Part shown: positions 1 to 8,916 of the stretch, one piece after another
Position numbering within the stretch: the stretch's first letter is position 1
Layout of the letters: the number at the start of each line of letters is the position of its first letter
Source of the DNA: JBOCEF01 sp050586345
Lineage (GTDB): Bacteria > Pseudomonadota > Alphaproteobacteria > Rhodobacterales > Rhodobacteraceae
DNA length: 64,000 bases
Assembly (NCBI RefSeq): GCF_050586345.1
Contig: NZ_JBOCEF010000022.1
Coordinates: forward strand, 8,702 to 72,701
Reading direction: 5' to 3'
The notes under the pieces: model-generated
Seen by the model: only the letters and a program-made list of their open reading frames with translations
The model's database searches: none
What the model was told of the DNA's origin: nothing
Position numbers and translations under genes: made by a program

Positions 1-234
1 GACCATCTTCCCGGCCCCGTCGACGATCATGTCGGTGGCGATGCCGACCGGGATCGAGAGGGTCGTGGCCTGCTGCTCGATCATCCGCTCGGCGATGTCG
101 GGATCGAGGCCGGGCGCGGCGAGCAGGGCGTGATCTTCGGCGTCCAGCCCGGCGAAGCGGATCGCGGCGTCCAGCCGCTCGCGCGGCGTCATGGTTTCGA
201 ACCCGTCCTGCGCGGGCGCGCCGTGCAGCGTCAT
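1..234 (-). CDS. mvaA: Class II (degradative-type) HMG-CoA reductase, N-terminal part
   Basis: Only the first 78 codons are present; the gene runs off the left edge. Residues 16-78 match the N-terminus of bacterial class II hydroxymethylglutaryl-CoA reductases, which interconvert HMG-CoA and mevalonate. The RERLDAA segment is followed by a MIEQQATTLSIPVGIAT stretch. The glutamate of this stretch (residue 53) aligns with the catalytic Glu of the family ENVIG motif, while the following Asn-Val-Ile-Gly is changed to Gln-Gln-Ala-Thr. The ATG at 234 has an AGGGA ribosome site 8 nt upstream; an inner ATG at residue 15 is the alternative. The catalytic core and cofactor site lie outside the window, so the cofactor and direction of reaction cannot be judged. 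Confidence 0.72.
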   Translation of the reverse strand, partial: MTLHGAPAQDGFETMTPRERLDAAIRFAGLDAEDHALLAAPGLDPDIAERMIEQQATTLSIPVGIATDMIVDGAGKMV

Positions 235-442
235 GGCATCGTCCCTGGAGCGTCGCGGTCCCGCCGCCGCCGCCGCCGGGGGCGGGGCGACGGGGTTGGC
301 CGCGATGCGAACGGGGCCCAGGCTACCGGGAACGGGAACAATGAAAAGGTACGGTTCGGGGAATTGTCTCCGTCACTGCACCCATCGCATGGGGGGATCG
401 GCATGGACCGGGCGCGGCGGGGGCCGTTCAGGGCAGGGAAGC

Positions 443-476
443 GCGCCGGGCGGGCGGCGCCGCGTCCGCCCGGCGC
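443..476 (-). terminator. GC-rich hairpin after the CobW-type GTPase gene
   Basis: An 11-bp perfect stem (443-453 with 466-476) and a 12-nt loop lie just downstream of the GTPase stop codon at 483. There is no clear T-tract on the minus strand, so it may be a weak terminator or an mRNA 3'-end structure. Confidence 0.4.
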
Positions 477-482
477 CGGGGA

Positions 483-1697
483 TCATTCCGCCGCCGCCCG
501 GCCCATGGCCCAGCGGGGAAACGGGTCGGGCAGGTCCAGCCCGTCGCCGGGACCCGCGACCTCAGCCCGGGTGGCGAGGGCGGCGTCGAGCTTCGCCTCG
601 ATCCCCGCGCGGTCCATGCCGGCGCCGATGAAGACCAGCTCCTGCCGCCGGTCGCCCCAGGGCTCGGCCCAGTGTTTCGCAAGGTAGGCGCGGGCGGCGT
701 CGTGGTCCGGGCGGCGGTCTTCGGGGACCGAGGCCCACCAGGTCCCGAGCGGGGTCACCGAGGACAGCGCCCCGGCGAGCGAGAACTCGGCCACGCATTC
801 GGGCCGGGTGGCGATCCAGAAATGCCCCTTGGCGCGGATCACCCCGGGCAGATCGCCGTCGAGCACCGCGAGGATCCGCTCCGGCGCGAAGGGCCGCCGG
901 GCCCGGTAGACGAAGGAGGAGACGCCGTATTCCTCGGTCTCGGGCGCGTGGTCGGCGAAGCCGTAAAGCTCCTTCGCCCATTGGGGATGGGTATGGGCGC
1001 GCTCGAAGCTGAACAGGCCGGTGGAGAGGATCCGCTCCGCGGGGACGTCGGCGAAATCCGTCTCGATGATCTCGGCGTCCGCGTTGAGGGCGCGGATGAT
1101 CTTGCGCGCGGCGTCGGTCTTCTCGGGCCCCGCGGCGGAGACCTTGTTGAGGATCACCACGTCCGCAAACTCGATCTGGTCGGTGAGCAGGTGGACCAGG
1201 GTGCGGTCATCCGCGTCGCCATTGGTCTCGCCCCGGTCCGAGAGGAAATCGTGGCTGGCGTAATCCGCGAGCAGGTTCGCCGCGTCGACCACGGTGACCA
1301 TGGTGTCGAGGCGGGCGACGTCCGACAGGCTGGTCCCGTCCTCGTCCCGGAACTCGAAGGTCGCGGCGACGGGGAGGGGTTCGGCGATGCCGGTGCTTTC
1401 GATCAGCAGGTGGTCGAAGCGGTTCTCGGCGGCGAGGCGGCGGACCTCCTCCAGCAGGTCGTCCCGCAGGGTGCAGCAGATGCAGCCGTTGGACATCTCG
1501 ACCAGGGTCTCGTCGGTGCGGCTGAGCTCGGTCCCCTCGCGCACCAGGTCGGCGTCGATGTTCACCTCGGACATGTCGTTGACGATCACCGCGACGCGGC
1601 GCCCGCCGCGGTCGTTGAGCACGCGGTTCATCAGGGTGGTCTTCCCGGCGCCGAGAAAGCCGGAGAGGACGGTGACGGGAAGGCGGGGGTCGGTCAT
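483..1697 (-). CDS. CobW/COG0523 family GTPase (zinc metallochaperone type)
   Basis: A 404-residue G3E-family GTPase. Residues 13-20 (GFLGAGKT) form the Walker A loop, CICC at 72-75 is the CxCC metal-binding motif of COG0523 proteins, and the ESTG segment near residue 100 is a further family motif; a CobW_C domain fills the C-terminal half. The ATG at 1697 is preferred over a longer reading because GGAG sits 5 nt upstream and the extension is low-complexity. COG0523 proteins bind Zn and GTP, and several (ZigA, YciC/ZagA) are made under zinc starvation. A Zur-like box 76-90 nt upstream and the zinc-uptake operon next door support that role. The client protein cannot be told from sequence. Confidence 0.88.
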   Translation of the reverse strand: MTDPRLPVTVLSGFLGAGKTTLMNRVLNDRGGRRVAVIVNDMSEVNIDADLVREGTELSRTDETLVEMSNGCICCTLRDDLLEEVRRLAAENRFDHLLIESTGIAEPLPVAATFEFRDEDGTSLSDVARLDTMVTVVDAANLLADYASHDFLSDRGETNGDADDRTLVHLLTDQIEFADVVILNKVSAAGPEKTDAARKIIRALNADAEIIETDFADVPAERILSTGLFSFERAHTHPQWAKELYGFADHAPETEEYGVSSFVYRARRPFAPERILAVLDGDLPGVIRAKGHFWIATRPECVAEFSLAGALSSVTPLGTWWASVPEDRRPDHDAARAYLAKHWAEPWGDRRQELVFIGAGMDRAGIEAKLDAALATRAEVAGPGDGLDLPDPFPRWAMGRAAAE

Positions 1698-1772
1698 GGG
1701 GACTCCGTTGACGGGGGGCCGGAGGAGGGGGGGCCGGAGGACGGGGGGTCGGATGGCCGGCGCCATATGTTA

Positions 1773-1787
1773 CGTTATTATGTAACA
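1773..1787. promoter_or_regulatory. Zur-like box upstream of the COG0523 GTPase
   Basis: The 15-mer CGTTATTATGTAACA has near-perfect dyad symmetry (GTTAT-N3-GTAAC) in an AT-rich patch inside very GC-rich DNA. It lies 76 nt upstream of the GTPase start. A second 15-mer of the same form lies at 5560-5574 before the zinc ABC operon. Zur sites of proteobacteria have this GTTAT-N3-ATAAC core. No zur gene is in the window, so the assignment is inferred. Confidence 0.72.
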
Positions 1788-1844
1788 CAAGCGGCGTGCA
1801 GGCGGCCCGCAGCAGGTCCGCATCGGCCGCGCGCCGCCCCGCGC

Positions 1845-2360
1845 TCAGCGGCCGTAAGGGACGATCCGGTCGGCCGAGAGGGCGTAGCCGATCTCGGCCA
1901 GCGCGGTGGACTGGGCGGCGGCGCCGAACATGCCGGTGACGATCACCGGGTCGAACTGGCCCTGGACCTCGTAGGGCTCGGCGGTGGTGACCAACACCAG
2001 CTGGCTGGCCGGGGGCGGGGGGACATGCACGCAGGCGCCGACGAAGGGCGCGAGAATGAAGGCCGTGGTCCCGGTCCCGTCATAGTCGAGCGGCACGACA
2101 TAGCCGGGGAGCGAGACGGTGCGCCCGTCCCAGTCGCGGCGCAGTGGGGCCTCTTCGGCGCCGGGCACGGCGGCGGCGGCGTCATGGGACACGGCGCCGG
2201 TGGCCGCGACCCCGCCCGCGGGCAGCAGGTCGGACCATTCGAGGGCGACGACCTCCTTGGCCGCGGCGGGCGCGGCGGGCGCGGCGGCGCAGAGCAGCGC
2301 GGCGCAGAGGGCCGCCGGCGCCGCGCGGGCGCGGGGGCGGGCGCGGGCCGCGCGCCTCAT
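1845..2360 (-). CDS. DUF3299 periplasmic protein, second copy (ZrgB/C-like)
   Basis: A 171-residue protein with an Ala-rich signal sequence (about 1-33) and a DUF3299 domain. The family core is visible as PGYVVPL near residue 90 and GACVHVPPPP near 115. It is the last gene of the five-gene zinc operon, and its ATG overlaps the previous stop codon (ATGA). It is a diverged paralogue of the gene just upstream. In the Vibrio Zrg zinc-uptake system two DUF3299 proteins accompany a DUF2796 protein and an ABC transporter. A role in periplasmic zinc handling is inferred from that context; the biochemical function is not known. The ATG at 2360 is used because the longer reading overlaps the preceding gene. 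Confidence 0.78.
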   Translation of the reverse strand: MRRAARARPRARAAPAALCAALLCAAAPAAPAAAKEVVALEWSDLLPAGGVAATGAVSHDAAAAVPGAEEAPLRRDWDGRTVSLPGYVVPLDYDGTGTTAFILAPFVGACVHVPPPPASQLVLVTTAEPYEVQGQFDPVIVTGMFGAAAQSTALAEIGYALSADRIVPYGR

Positions 2361-2848
2361 TCCTCGGTATACCGCTCGATGCCGGTGGCCTCGAGAGCGT
2401 AGCCCACCTCGGCCAGGTCGGTCGACAGCGACTGGATCCTGAGCGTGCCGGTCACCCAGACCGGATCCCAGAGGTCGTTCCGCCACGGCTCGGGGGTCGA
2501 GACGAAGACGATCTGGTTCGGGGGCGGCGGCGGCACGTGGATGCAGGCGCCCACGTAAGGGACCAGCAGGAAGCTCGTCACCCCCTCCGCATCCCCGGCG
2601 AGCGGGACGATGTAGCCGGGCATGCGGATCAGCGCGCCGTCGAGCGCCACGTTGTAGCGCACGGCGTTCTCGTCATATTCCGGCTTCCAGGTGTCGGCGC
2701 CGGCGTTGATCTCGCCCATGCCGATGATCTCGGCCGGGGCGACGCCCTCGGGGACCAGGTCCTCGAACCAGGTCTCCCGCGGCTCGGCCGCGAGGGCGGG
2801 CAGCGCCAGCAGGGCGAACGCCGCGGCGGCGAGGGGGCGTGCGATCAT
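2357..2848 (-). CDS. DUF3299 periplasmic protein, first copy (ZrgB/C-like)
   Basis: A 163-residue protein with a clear signal peptide (about 1-20, ending ALA-AE). Its DUF3299 domain has PGYIVPL near residue 77 and GACIHVPPPPP near 99, matching the neighbouring paralogue. It overlaps the permease gene by the ATGA junction and its own stop overlaps the next start, so translation is probably coupled. The tryptophans and the Pro-rich loop are family features. Its place in a Zur-type operon suggests a periplasmic partner of zinc uptake, but no metal-ligand set can be assigned with confidence. Confidence 0.8.
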   Translation of the reverse strand: MIARPLAAAAFALLALPALAAEPRETWFEDLVPEGVAPAEIIGMGEINAGADTWKPEYDENAVRYNVALDGALIRMPGYIVPLAGDAEGVTSFLLVPYVGACIHVPPPPPNQIVFVSTPEPWRNDLWDPVWVTGTLRIQSLSTDLAEVGYALEATGIERYTEE

Positions 2849-4095
2849 GTCTTCACCATCATCCCGTCGGAGAGCGAGAGTTTATAGGCGCGCAGGGCGG
2901 GAACAAGGCTTGCGATCCCCGCGGCGGCGATGACGCCTGCAAGAACGGCCAGCTCGGCCCGACCCGGCGGGTCGAGCGGCAGCCACAGCCCCCAGGCCGC
3001 GTCGATGGCGGGGCGCCCCAGCGCCAGCCCGCCATAGACGAGCGCGAGGCCGAGCGCGGCCCCGAGCGCGGCGCAGAGCATCGCCTCGAGCACCAGCAGC
3101 CCCAGGATCACCCGCGGGCGGGCCCCCATGGCGCGGAAGATCGCCATCTCGCGCCGCCTTGCATCGAGGCCCGAGAGGATCATCGCGATCATCCCCAGCA
3201 GCGCGGTGACCACCACCATCCCCGACACTGCGATCAGCGCGGTTCCGGCCACGCCGACGATTGCCCAGAGCTCCTGCAACGCGAGCCCGGGCAGGATGGC
3301 GAGGAGCGGCTCCTCGCCGTACTCGTTCACCCAGCGCTGGAGGCTGAAGATCTTCAGCCGCGATTTCACGCCCACCAGCGCGGCGGTGATCGCCTCGGGG
3401 GTCAGGTCCATGGCGCGGATCCGGTCGGCGGGCGTGCCGGGGCCGGGGGCGCGGGCGCCCGAGCCCCAGTCGACATGGATCGCGCTGATCGCCTCGAGGC
3501 TGACGATGACGGTGCGGTCCACCGGGGTGCCGGTCTTCTCCAGCACCCCCGCGACGCGGAAGGGCTGGTCGTCATGCTTCAGGAAGCTGGCGAGGCCGTG
3601 CGCCACCACGATGGGATCGCCGGGCGCGTAGCCGAGGCTCGTCGCCACGTCCGCGCCGATCACCGCGTCATAGAGATCGGCCATGGGGGCGCCCCGGGCG
3701 ACCCGCAGGAAGCGGCCGCCGCGGTACTTGTAGCGGGTGAAGAATTCTTCGGTCGTGCCCATCACCCGGAAGCCGCGATGGCTGTCGCCCAGCGACATCG
3801 GCACGATCCAGTCGACCTCGGGGCGGGCGGCGATGTCCTGGTAACTCTCCCAGGTCACGTTGTTGGTGGCGGCGCCGATGCGGAACACCGAGTAGAGCAG
3901 CAGCTGCACCGAGCCCGAGCGGGCGCCGACGATCAGGTCGGTGTCCGAGATGGTGTCGGCGAAGCTGGCCCGCGCGCCGGTGCGCACCTTCTCGACCCCG
4001 AGGAACAGCCCGACCGAGAGCGCGATGGAGAGCACCGTCAGCGCGACGGTGAGGCGCCGTGCGAGCAGCGAGCGCCAGGCGAGACGCAGGATCAT
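2845..4095 (-). CDS. ABC transporter permease, FtsX/MacB type (ZrgD-like)
   Basis: A 416-residue inner-membrane protein with an N-terminal transmembrane helix (about 14-35), a long periplasmic domain (about 40-255), and three further helices near 270-300, 315-345 and 375-400. This is the FtsX/MacB topology. It forms the membrane half of the transporter with the ATPase encoded just upstream, sharing an ATGA stop-start overlap. FtsX-type permeases are often mechanotransmitters rather than classical importers. In Vibrio ZrgABCDE the corresponding pair is required for zinc uptake, so the function here is taken from synteny. Confidence 0.85.
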   Translation of the reverse strand: MILRLAWRSLLARRLTVALTVLSIALSVGLFLGVEKVRTGARASFADTISDTDLIVGARSGSVQLLLYSVFRIGAATNNVTWESYQDIAARPEVDWIVPMSLGDSHRGFRVMGTTEEFFTRYKYRGGRFLRVARGAPMADLYDAVIGADVATSLGYAPGDPIVVAHGLASFLKHDDQPFRVAGVLEKTGTPVDRTVIVSLEAISAIHVDWGSGARAPGPGTPADRIRAMDLTPEAITAALVGVKSRLKIFSLQRWVNEYGEEPLLAILPGLALQELWAIVGVAGTALIAVSGMVVVTALLGMIAMILSGLDARRREMAIFRAMGARPRVILGLLVLEAMLCAALGAALGLALVYGGLALGRPAIDAAWGLWLPLDPPGRAELAVLAGVIAAAGIASLVPALRAYKLSLSDGMMVKT

Positions 4096-4796
4096 GCCGC
4101 GCTCCTTTCCGCGGTCGCGATGTCCGCGAGGTTCACCGCCCGGTCGAAGCGCGGGGCGATGCGGGCGTCATGGCTGACCATCAGCAGGGTGGATCCGGCG
4201 GCCCGGCACTGGTCGAAGAGAAGGTCGAGGAACGCGCCCTGGGCCGAGGCGTCGAGGGCGCTGGTCGGCTCGTCCGCCACGATCAGCGGCGGCGCGCCGA
4301 TCAGCGCGCGGGCGGCGGCGACGCGCTGTTGCTGGCCGGTGGAGAGGCGCCCGGCCGGGGTCGCGCCGATGCCTTTCGGCAGGCCGAGCGCGGCGCAGAG
4401 GCGCGCGGCCTCGGCCGGGGCGTCCGGGGTGCGGCGGCGCCGTTCGGGCGCGAATTGCAGCGCGAGCAGGATGTTGTCCTCGACCGAGGCCCAGGGCAGC
4501 AGGTTGAACTGCTGGAAGATCACCCCGATCCGCTCGCCCCGCAGCCGGTCGCGGCGGGCGGCGGAGAGGGCGGAGAGGATCTCGCCGTCGAGCTCGACCT
4601 CGCCCCGCTGCGGCTGGACGATGCCGCAGATCAGCGAGAGGAGGGTGGACTTGCCCGAGCCGCTGTCGCCGAGCAGCAGGGCGCTTTCGCCCCGGGTCAT
4701 GGCGAAAGCGGGGACCGAGAGCGCGAAGCCCGCGCCCCCGGCCCCGGTTCCCGGCCAGCGGAACGCGACGTCGCGCAGTGCAAGCGGCGTGGTCAT
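4092..4796 (-). CDS. ABC transporter ATP-binding protein (ZrgE-like)
   Basis: A 234-residue ATPase with all motifs intact: Walker A GDSGSGKS (43-50), Q-loop near 95, signature LSTGQQQ (151-157), Walker B LIVADEP (171-177) and switch His 209. It resembles LolD/MacB-type ATPases that pair with FtsX-like permeases, and the partner permease follows with a 4-nt overlap. The His-rich DUF2796 gene precedes it by 5 nt. The position identifies it as the energiser of the zinc-responsive operon. On sequence alone a lipoprotein or macrolide exporter ATPase would look similar. Confidence 0.88.
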   Translation of the reverse strand: MTTPLALRDVAFRWPGTGAGGAGFALSVPAFAMTRGESALLLGDSGSGKSTLLSLICGIVQPQRGEVELDGEILSALSAARRDRLRGERIGVIFQQFNLLPWASVEDNILLALQFAPERRRRTPDAPAEAARLCAALGLPKGIGATPAGRLSTGQQQRVAAARALIGAPPLIVADEPTSALDASAQGAFLDLLFDQCRAAGSTLLMVSHDARIAPRFDRAVNLADIATAERSAA

Positions 4797-4801
4797 GGGC
4801 G

Positions 4802-5479
<678 letters not shown>

Positions 5480-5559
5480 CGGCAAGCTCCGGGCAGGGGG
5501 CGATCGGGCGCGGGGGATGGCCGCGCCGCGGAAGGATCGCGGGCGGCGGCGGCGTGATA

Positions 5560-5574
5560 TGTTATCTCATAACA
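5560..5574. promoter_or_regulatory. Zur-like box upstream of the zinc ABC operon
   Basis: TGTTATCTCATAACA is a perfect inverted repeat (TGTTAT-CTC-ATAACA). It lies 80-95 nt upstream of the DUF2796 gene and matches the box at 1773-1787 in core and spacing. The stretch 5480-5854 around it holds no gene I can support; the rest is GC-rich and includes a short tandem repeat at 5786-5835. Confidence 0.82.
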
Positions 5575-5785
5575 CTTCGCGGCTGGCCAGCGACGAAATC
5601 ATGACCCGGCGGCGGCGCGGGACGCGGTCGGGCGGGAGATCTGGCGCGAGCGGCATGATTACACGGCCGAGAAGGGGTTCAGGTCGTTCCGCAACCTGTT
5701 GTGAGGGGGGGCGGGGCGGCGGCCGGTCGCGTCCCCCGGCGGCCGCCCGGGCCGCGGCGCAGCAGGGGCCTCGCGGTCGCGGCCC

Positions 5786-5835
5786 GGGCCGGGTCGTGTC
5801 GGGCCAGGTCGTGCCGGGCCGGGTCGTGTCGGGCC
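5786..5835 (+). repeat. 15-bp tandem repeat, about 3.3 copies
   Basis: Units of the form GGGCCGGGTCGTGTC repeat at 5786, 5801 (two changes) and 5816, followed by a partial unit. They lie in the non-coding gap just beyond the deacetylase stop codon. No function is apparent. Confidence 0.7.
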
Positions 5836-5854
5836 GGCGAAACCGCCGCCCCGG

Positions 5855-6733
5855 TCACACCCGCCCGAGACCCGCGAAATGCTCCGCGATCTCTCCGGCC
5901 GTGGTGATCCAGACCTCCTCGCGCCGCTGCGCGATATGGGTCAGCGCGCGGCGCAGGTGGCGCAGGCGATAGGGCTGGCCGACGATGTAGGGATGCAGCG
6001 CCACGCCCATCACGAGGGGCTGGCCGCGGCTCTGCTCGAGCATCTCGTCGAAATTATCGACGATCATGTCGGCGAACTGCGCCGCGCCGTCCTTGCGGGC
6101 GACGATGGCGGGGATGTCGTTGACCTCCTGCGGGCAGGGCGCCGACAGCAGCGGCCCCGAGGCGGTGCGCATCCAGACCGGCTGGTCGTCCATGCACCAG
6201 TTCAGGGTGTAGGCGTAGCCCGCCCCGGCCAGAAGGTCGGGGGTCGCGGCGCTCTCGGCGATCCAGGGGCTGAGCCAGCCGCGCGGCGGGGCGCCCTCGG
6301 CCTTCGCGATCGCCGCGGTCGCCTCGGCGATCATCGCGGCCTCGGCGGCCGGGTCCATCTCGCTCTGCCGCTCGCTGTTGGTGCGCCCGTGGCCCGCGAT
6401 CTCGTCGCCGCGGGCGCGGTGGGCGTCCATCAGCTGCGGCGCGTGGTCGTAGAGGGCGGAGTTCACCAGCACCGTCGCGGGCAGGTCCAGCGCGTCGAGC
6501 AGCTCGAGCATCCGCCAGGCGCCGACGCGGTTGCCATACTCGCGCCAGGCGTGGTTGAGGATGTCGGGCTGCGGCCCGCCGGGGGCGAGCTCGGCCCCCA
6601 GCCCTTCCCCGAAGGCGAAGTGTTCGAGATTGACGCCGAGATAGACGGCCAGCCGCTTGCCCCCGGGCCAGGTGAAATCCGGGCGGTCGGTGATGGGGGA
6701 ATAGTCGAAGCGGCCATGGCTGGGCAGCGTCAC
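5855..6733 (-). CDS. Polysaccharide deacetylase family protein (PuuE-like)
   Basis: A 292-residue NodB-fold hydrolase of the group containing PuuE-type allantoinases and chitin deacetylases. It has an N-terminal RFDYSPIT-DRP segment, a GHGRTNSE motif near residue 125 and a late ALHPYIVGQPYR motif. The start is a GTG at 6733 that overlaps the stop of the gene before it (GTGA); a longer open frame upstream is only a shadow of that gene. It ends an operon of amidase, TRAP transporter and NTF2-like protein, which suggests hydrolysis of an imported amide or ureide compound rather than cell-wall work. The exact substrate is unknown. Confidence 0.78.
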   Translation of the reverse strand: MTLPSHGRFDYSPITDRPDFTWPGGKRLAVYLGVNLEHFAFGEGLGAELAPGGPQPDILNHAWREYGNRVGAWRMLELLDALDLPATVLVNSALYDHAPQLMDAHRARGDEIAGHGRTNSERQSEMDPAAEAAMIAEATAAIAKAEGAPPRGWLSPWIAESAATPDLLAGAGYAYTLNWCMDDQPVWMRTASGPLLSAPCPQEVNDIPAIVARKDGAAQFADMIVDNFDEMLEQSRGQPLVMGVALHPYIVGQPYRLRHLRRALTHIAQRREEVWITTAGEIAEHFAGLGRV

Positions 6734-7147
6734 AGCGGCGCCTCGGCGAGGCCGGCGCGGGAGAGCAGGATCTCGGCGCTGTCGTTCCACACGTGGGTGG
6801 CGGCGATCTTGCCGCCGCGCACCACGAAGATGTCGATATAGCGGTTGCCGTCGAAGGGCGTGCCGTCCGGCCATTCGCCGTAGAGATGCCCGGTGTTGTA
6901 GACGTGGACGTCGCCGGTCGCCGCGTCCAGCGCCGCGTCCGTGCGCAGGAAGCGCTTCTTGACCCACTTGTAGCGTTTCGCGTTGAACGCCGCGCTGTCC
7001 GACGGGTCCGCGAAGCGGCGGCCCCCGGTGAAGGTCAGGGTGAAGTCTTCCGAGACGCAGGCCCGCGCGCCCTCCGGGTCCGGGACCATGGAGCGTTCGA
7101 GATAGGCCCTCGACGAGGGCTTTCGCCGCGGCGACGGGGTCGGACAT
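6730..7147 (-). pseudogene. NTF2/SnoaL-like protein with a one-base frameshift
   Basis: Two frames together encode one NTF2-like protein. The ATG at 7147 opens MSDPVAAAKALVE in one frame, and the rest (AYLERSMVPDPEG onward, about 125 residues) continues in another. The join is at the CCC run 7107-7109, where one extra base relative to an intact reading breaks the frame. Removing one base gives a continuous protein of about 138 residues. An inner ATG at 7089 could still produce a 119-residue protein missing the first helix. The gene sits between the TRAP small permease and the deacetylase. It may be a sequencing error rather than a dead gene. Confidence 0.72.
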
Positions 7148-7230
7148 GCTGGGGCGCTCCATGCTGCGCCGCGAAGAATAGCGGCGCGCGGAGGGCGCGG
7201 GCAAGGCGGCAGGCGCCGCGGGCGCGGCCT

Positions 7231-7764
7231 TCAGTCCAGCTGCGACGCCTCGGGGCCCCTGGCGGGGGCGCCCCGCTCGGCCCAGCGGGCGGCGAGGTGG
7301 ATGAGGATGATGATCATCGCGATCGGCACGATCACCGAGACATAGACCATCGGGATGCCCAGCGTGTCCGCCGTCAGCCCCGCCTGGCGCGAGAGATAGC
7401 CCTTGGCGAAGCCGCCGCGCAGGCCGATGAAGCAGAACCAGATCACCGGCGCGAGGAAGGCGATCACCGCCGCGCTCTGCACCGCCTCGGCCAGCAGGCC
7501 CAGCGGGTGCGGGCGCGCGGGGAACACGCTTTGCATCAGCACCGCGTCGGCGCGGGCCTTGAACGACAGGGTGGCGCCGAGAAGCCCGGTCCAGACCATC
7601 ATGTAGCGGGCCACGTCCTCGGTCCAGACCGGGGGGGCCGAGAAGCCGTAGCGCGCGACGACCTGGATCATCACCACAGCGAACATTCCCGCCACCGCGC
7701 AGATGGCGACGGCGCGGGCGACCTGGTGCAGAGCGTCGCTGAGCGACAGGATCATGCGGCGCAT
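7231..7764 (-). CDS. dctQ: TRAP transporter small permease (DctQ)
   Basis: A 177-residue membrane protein with four predicted helices (about 18-38, 52-72, 95-115 and 137-158) and the DctQ signature region VVARYGFSAPPVWTEDVARY. It should form the integral-membrane part of a tripartite ATP-independent transporter with the large subunit encoded at 8917-10200. It follows the solute-binding protein gene after a 134-nt gap holding a strong hairpin. The gene order M-P-Q is less usual than P-Q-M. Confidence 0.9.
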   Translation of the reverse strand: MRRMILSLSDALHQVARAVAICAVAGMFAVVMIQVVARYGFSAPPVWTEDVARYMMVWTGLLGATLSFKARADAVLMQSVFPARPHPLGLLAEAVQSAAVIAFLAPVIWFCFIGLRGGFAKGYLSRQAGLTADTLGIPMVYVSVIVPIAMIIILIHLAARWAERGAPARGPEASQLD

Positions 7765-7856
7765 GGAACGGCCTTTCGGTGTTGCGGGCGGGCGGTCTTG
7801 CGGGCGGCGGGCGTGCAGACGGTCTTGCGGGCGGGCGCCGGGGGGCGTCGCGGGGG

Positions 7857-7888
7857 GCCGGACCGGCGGCGGGGGCCGCCGGTCCGGC
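7857..7888 (-). other. Strong intercistronic hairpin after dctP
   Basis: A perfect 14-bp stem (7857-7870 with 7875-7888) and 4-nt loop begin 11 nt after the dctP stop codon. No T-tract follows on the minus strand. Such a structure fits partial attenuation or 3'-end protection that gives more binding protein than permease. That role is inferred. Confidence 0.6.
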
Positions 7889-7898
7889 AGGCGGGCGC

Positions 7899-8873
7899 TC
7901 AGCGCGCGCCGTCCGACATCCCGGTCCAGGCCTTGACGTCCTGCTCCGGCATCAGGCCCGAATTGTAGACCGCCTTCGACAGCTCGCGGAACGCGCCGCG
8001 CTCCTCGGCCGACAGGCGCTGGACGGTCACGCCCTTGGCCTCGAGCTGCTCGAGCGCGGTGACCGAGGCCTTCTCCAGCCAGGCGCGGTTGGCGGCGTCG
8101 CCGGCGGCGACCGCCTTGTCCACGGTGGCGCGGTCTTCGTCCGACAGCCCGTCATACCACATCTTCGAGGCGATCACGGCGCGCATGGGCATGATGACCC
8201 CGGCGTCCGAGAAGTTCTTCACGAAGTCGGTCTGGCCGAACATCACCGGCACGAAGGGCGAGTTGAGATAGCCGTCGATGACGCCGGTCTGCAGGCCCGC
8301 CGGGACCTCGCCCCAGGGCACGATGGTGCCGGTGGAGCCCCAGGCCTGGTACATCGCGATCTGCGCGTCGTCGAGCGCGCGCATCCGCAGCTCGGCCATG
8401 TCGGCGGGTTTGCGCACCGCGGCGTCGGTGGTGATGATCCCCGAGGACGGGCCGATCGGGGTCAGCGCCAGCAGCATCACGTCCTGCGCGGCCAGCGTCT
8501 CGTTCACCCGCGCGAACACCCCGCCCGCGTCCAGCGCGCGGTCCATGTGGGCGGCGTCGTCGAAGATGTAAGGAAGGCGGACGCCGTAGATGAAGGGCTC
8601 GACCTGCGCCACGGCGCGCACGTCCGAGAGCGAGACCTCGAGCAGGCCGGTGGAGACCTGGTCGAATTTCTCGGCCTCCTCGCCGACCGAGCCGCGCGGC
8701 ATCTCGCGCACCTCCATGCCGCCCGCCTTGAGCGCCTCGGCGAAGGCGTGGGACCAGTTGTAGGACCCGGACAGCTCCAGGTCCGGCTTGCCGTCGAGGG
8801 CGATCTTCACTTCCGCCGCGGCGGGAACGGCGGAGGCCATCAGCGCGGCCATCGCGAGGGCTTTGAGGTTCAT
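7899..8873 (-). CDS. dctP: TRAP transporter substrate-binding protein (DctP)
   Basis: A 324-residue periplasmic protein with a signal peptide (about 1-20, MNLKALAMAALMASAVPAAA). The DctP fold shows the conserved Arg-containing segment AELRMRAL near residue 160 and the GVIDGYLNSP strand near 200. The ATG at 8873 has GGGAGG upstream. It captures the substrate for the TRAP system whose subunits flank it. Amidase, NTF2-like and deacetylase genes in the operon suggest a nitrogen-containing organic acid or amide as ligand, but ligand choice cannot be read from sequence. Confidence 0.9.
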   Translation of the reverse strand: MNLKALAMAALMASAVPAAAEVKIALDGKPDLELSGSYNWSHAFAEALKAGGMEVREMPRGSVGEEAEKFDQVSTGLLEVSLSDVRAVAQVEPFIYGVRLPYIFDDAAHMDRALDAGGVFARVNETLAAQDVMLLALTPIGPSSGIITTDAAVRKPADMAELRMRALDDAQIAMYQAWGSTGTIVPWGEVPAGLQTGVIDGYLNSPFVPVMFGQTDFVKNFSDAGVIMPMRAVIASKMWYDGLSDEDRATVDKAVAAGDAANRAWLEKASVTALEQLEAKGVTVQRLSAEERGAFRELSKAVYNSGLMPEQDVKAWTGMSDGAR

Positions 8874-8916
8874 GCGGTATCCTCCCAGGTGCATGGTTGC
8901 GTTTGGTTGCGGGCGG

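Noticed and set aside
5560..5704. Small ORF starting inside the Zur-like box, with a second frame ending at the TGA near 5702
   Set aside because: The two frames would need a frameshift to join, there is no ribosome site and no family is recognised.
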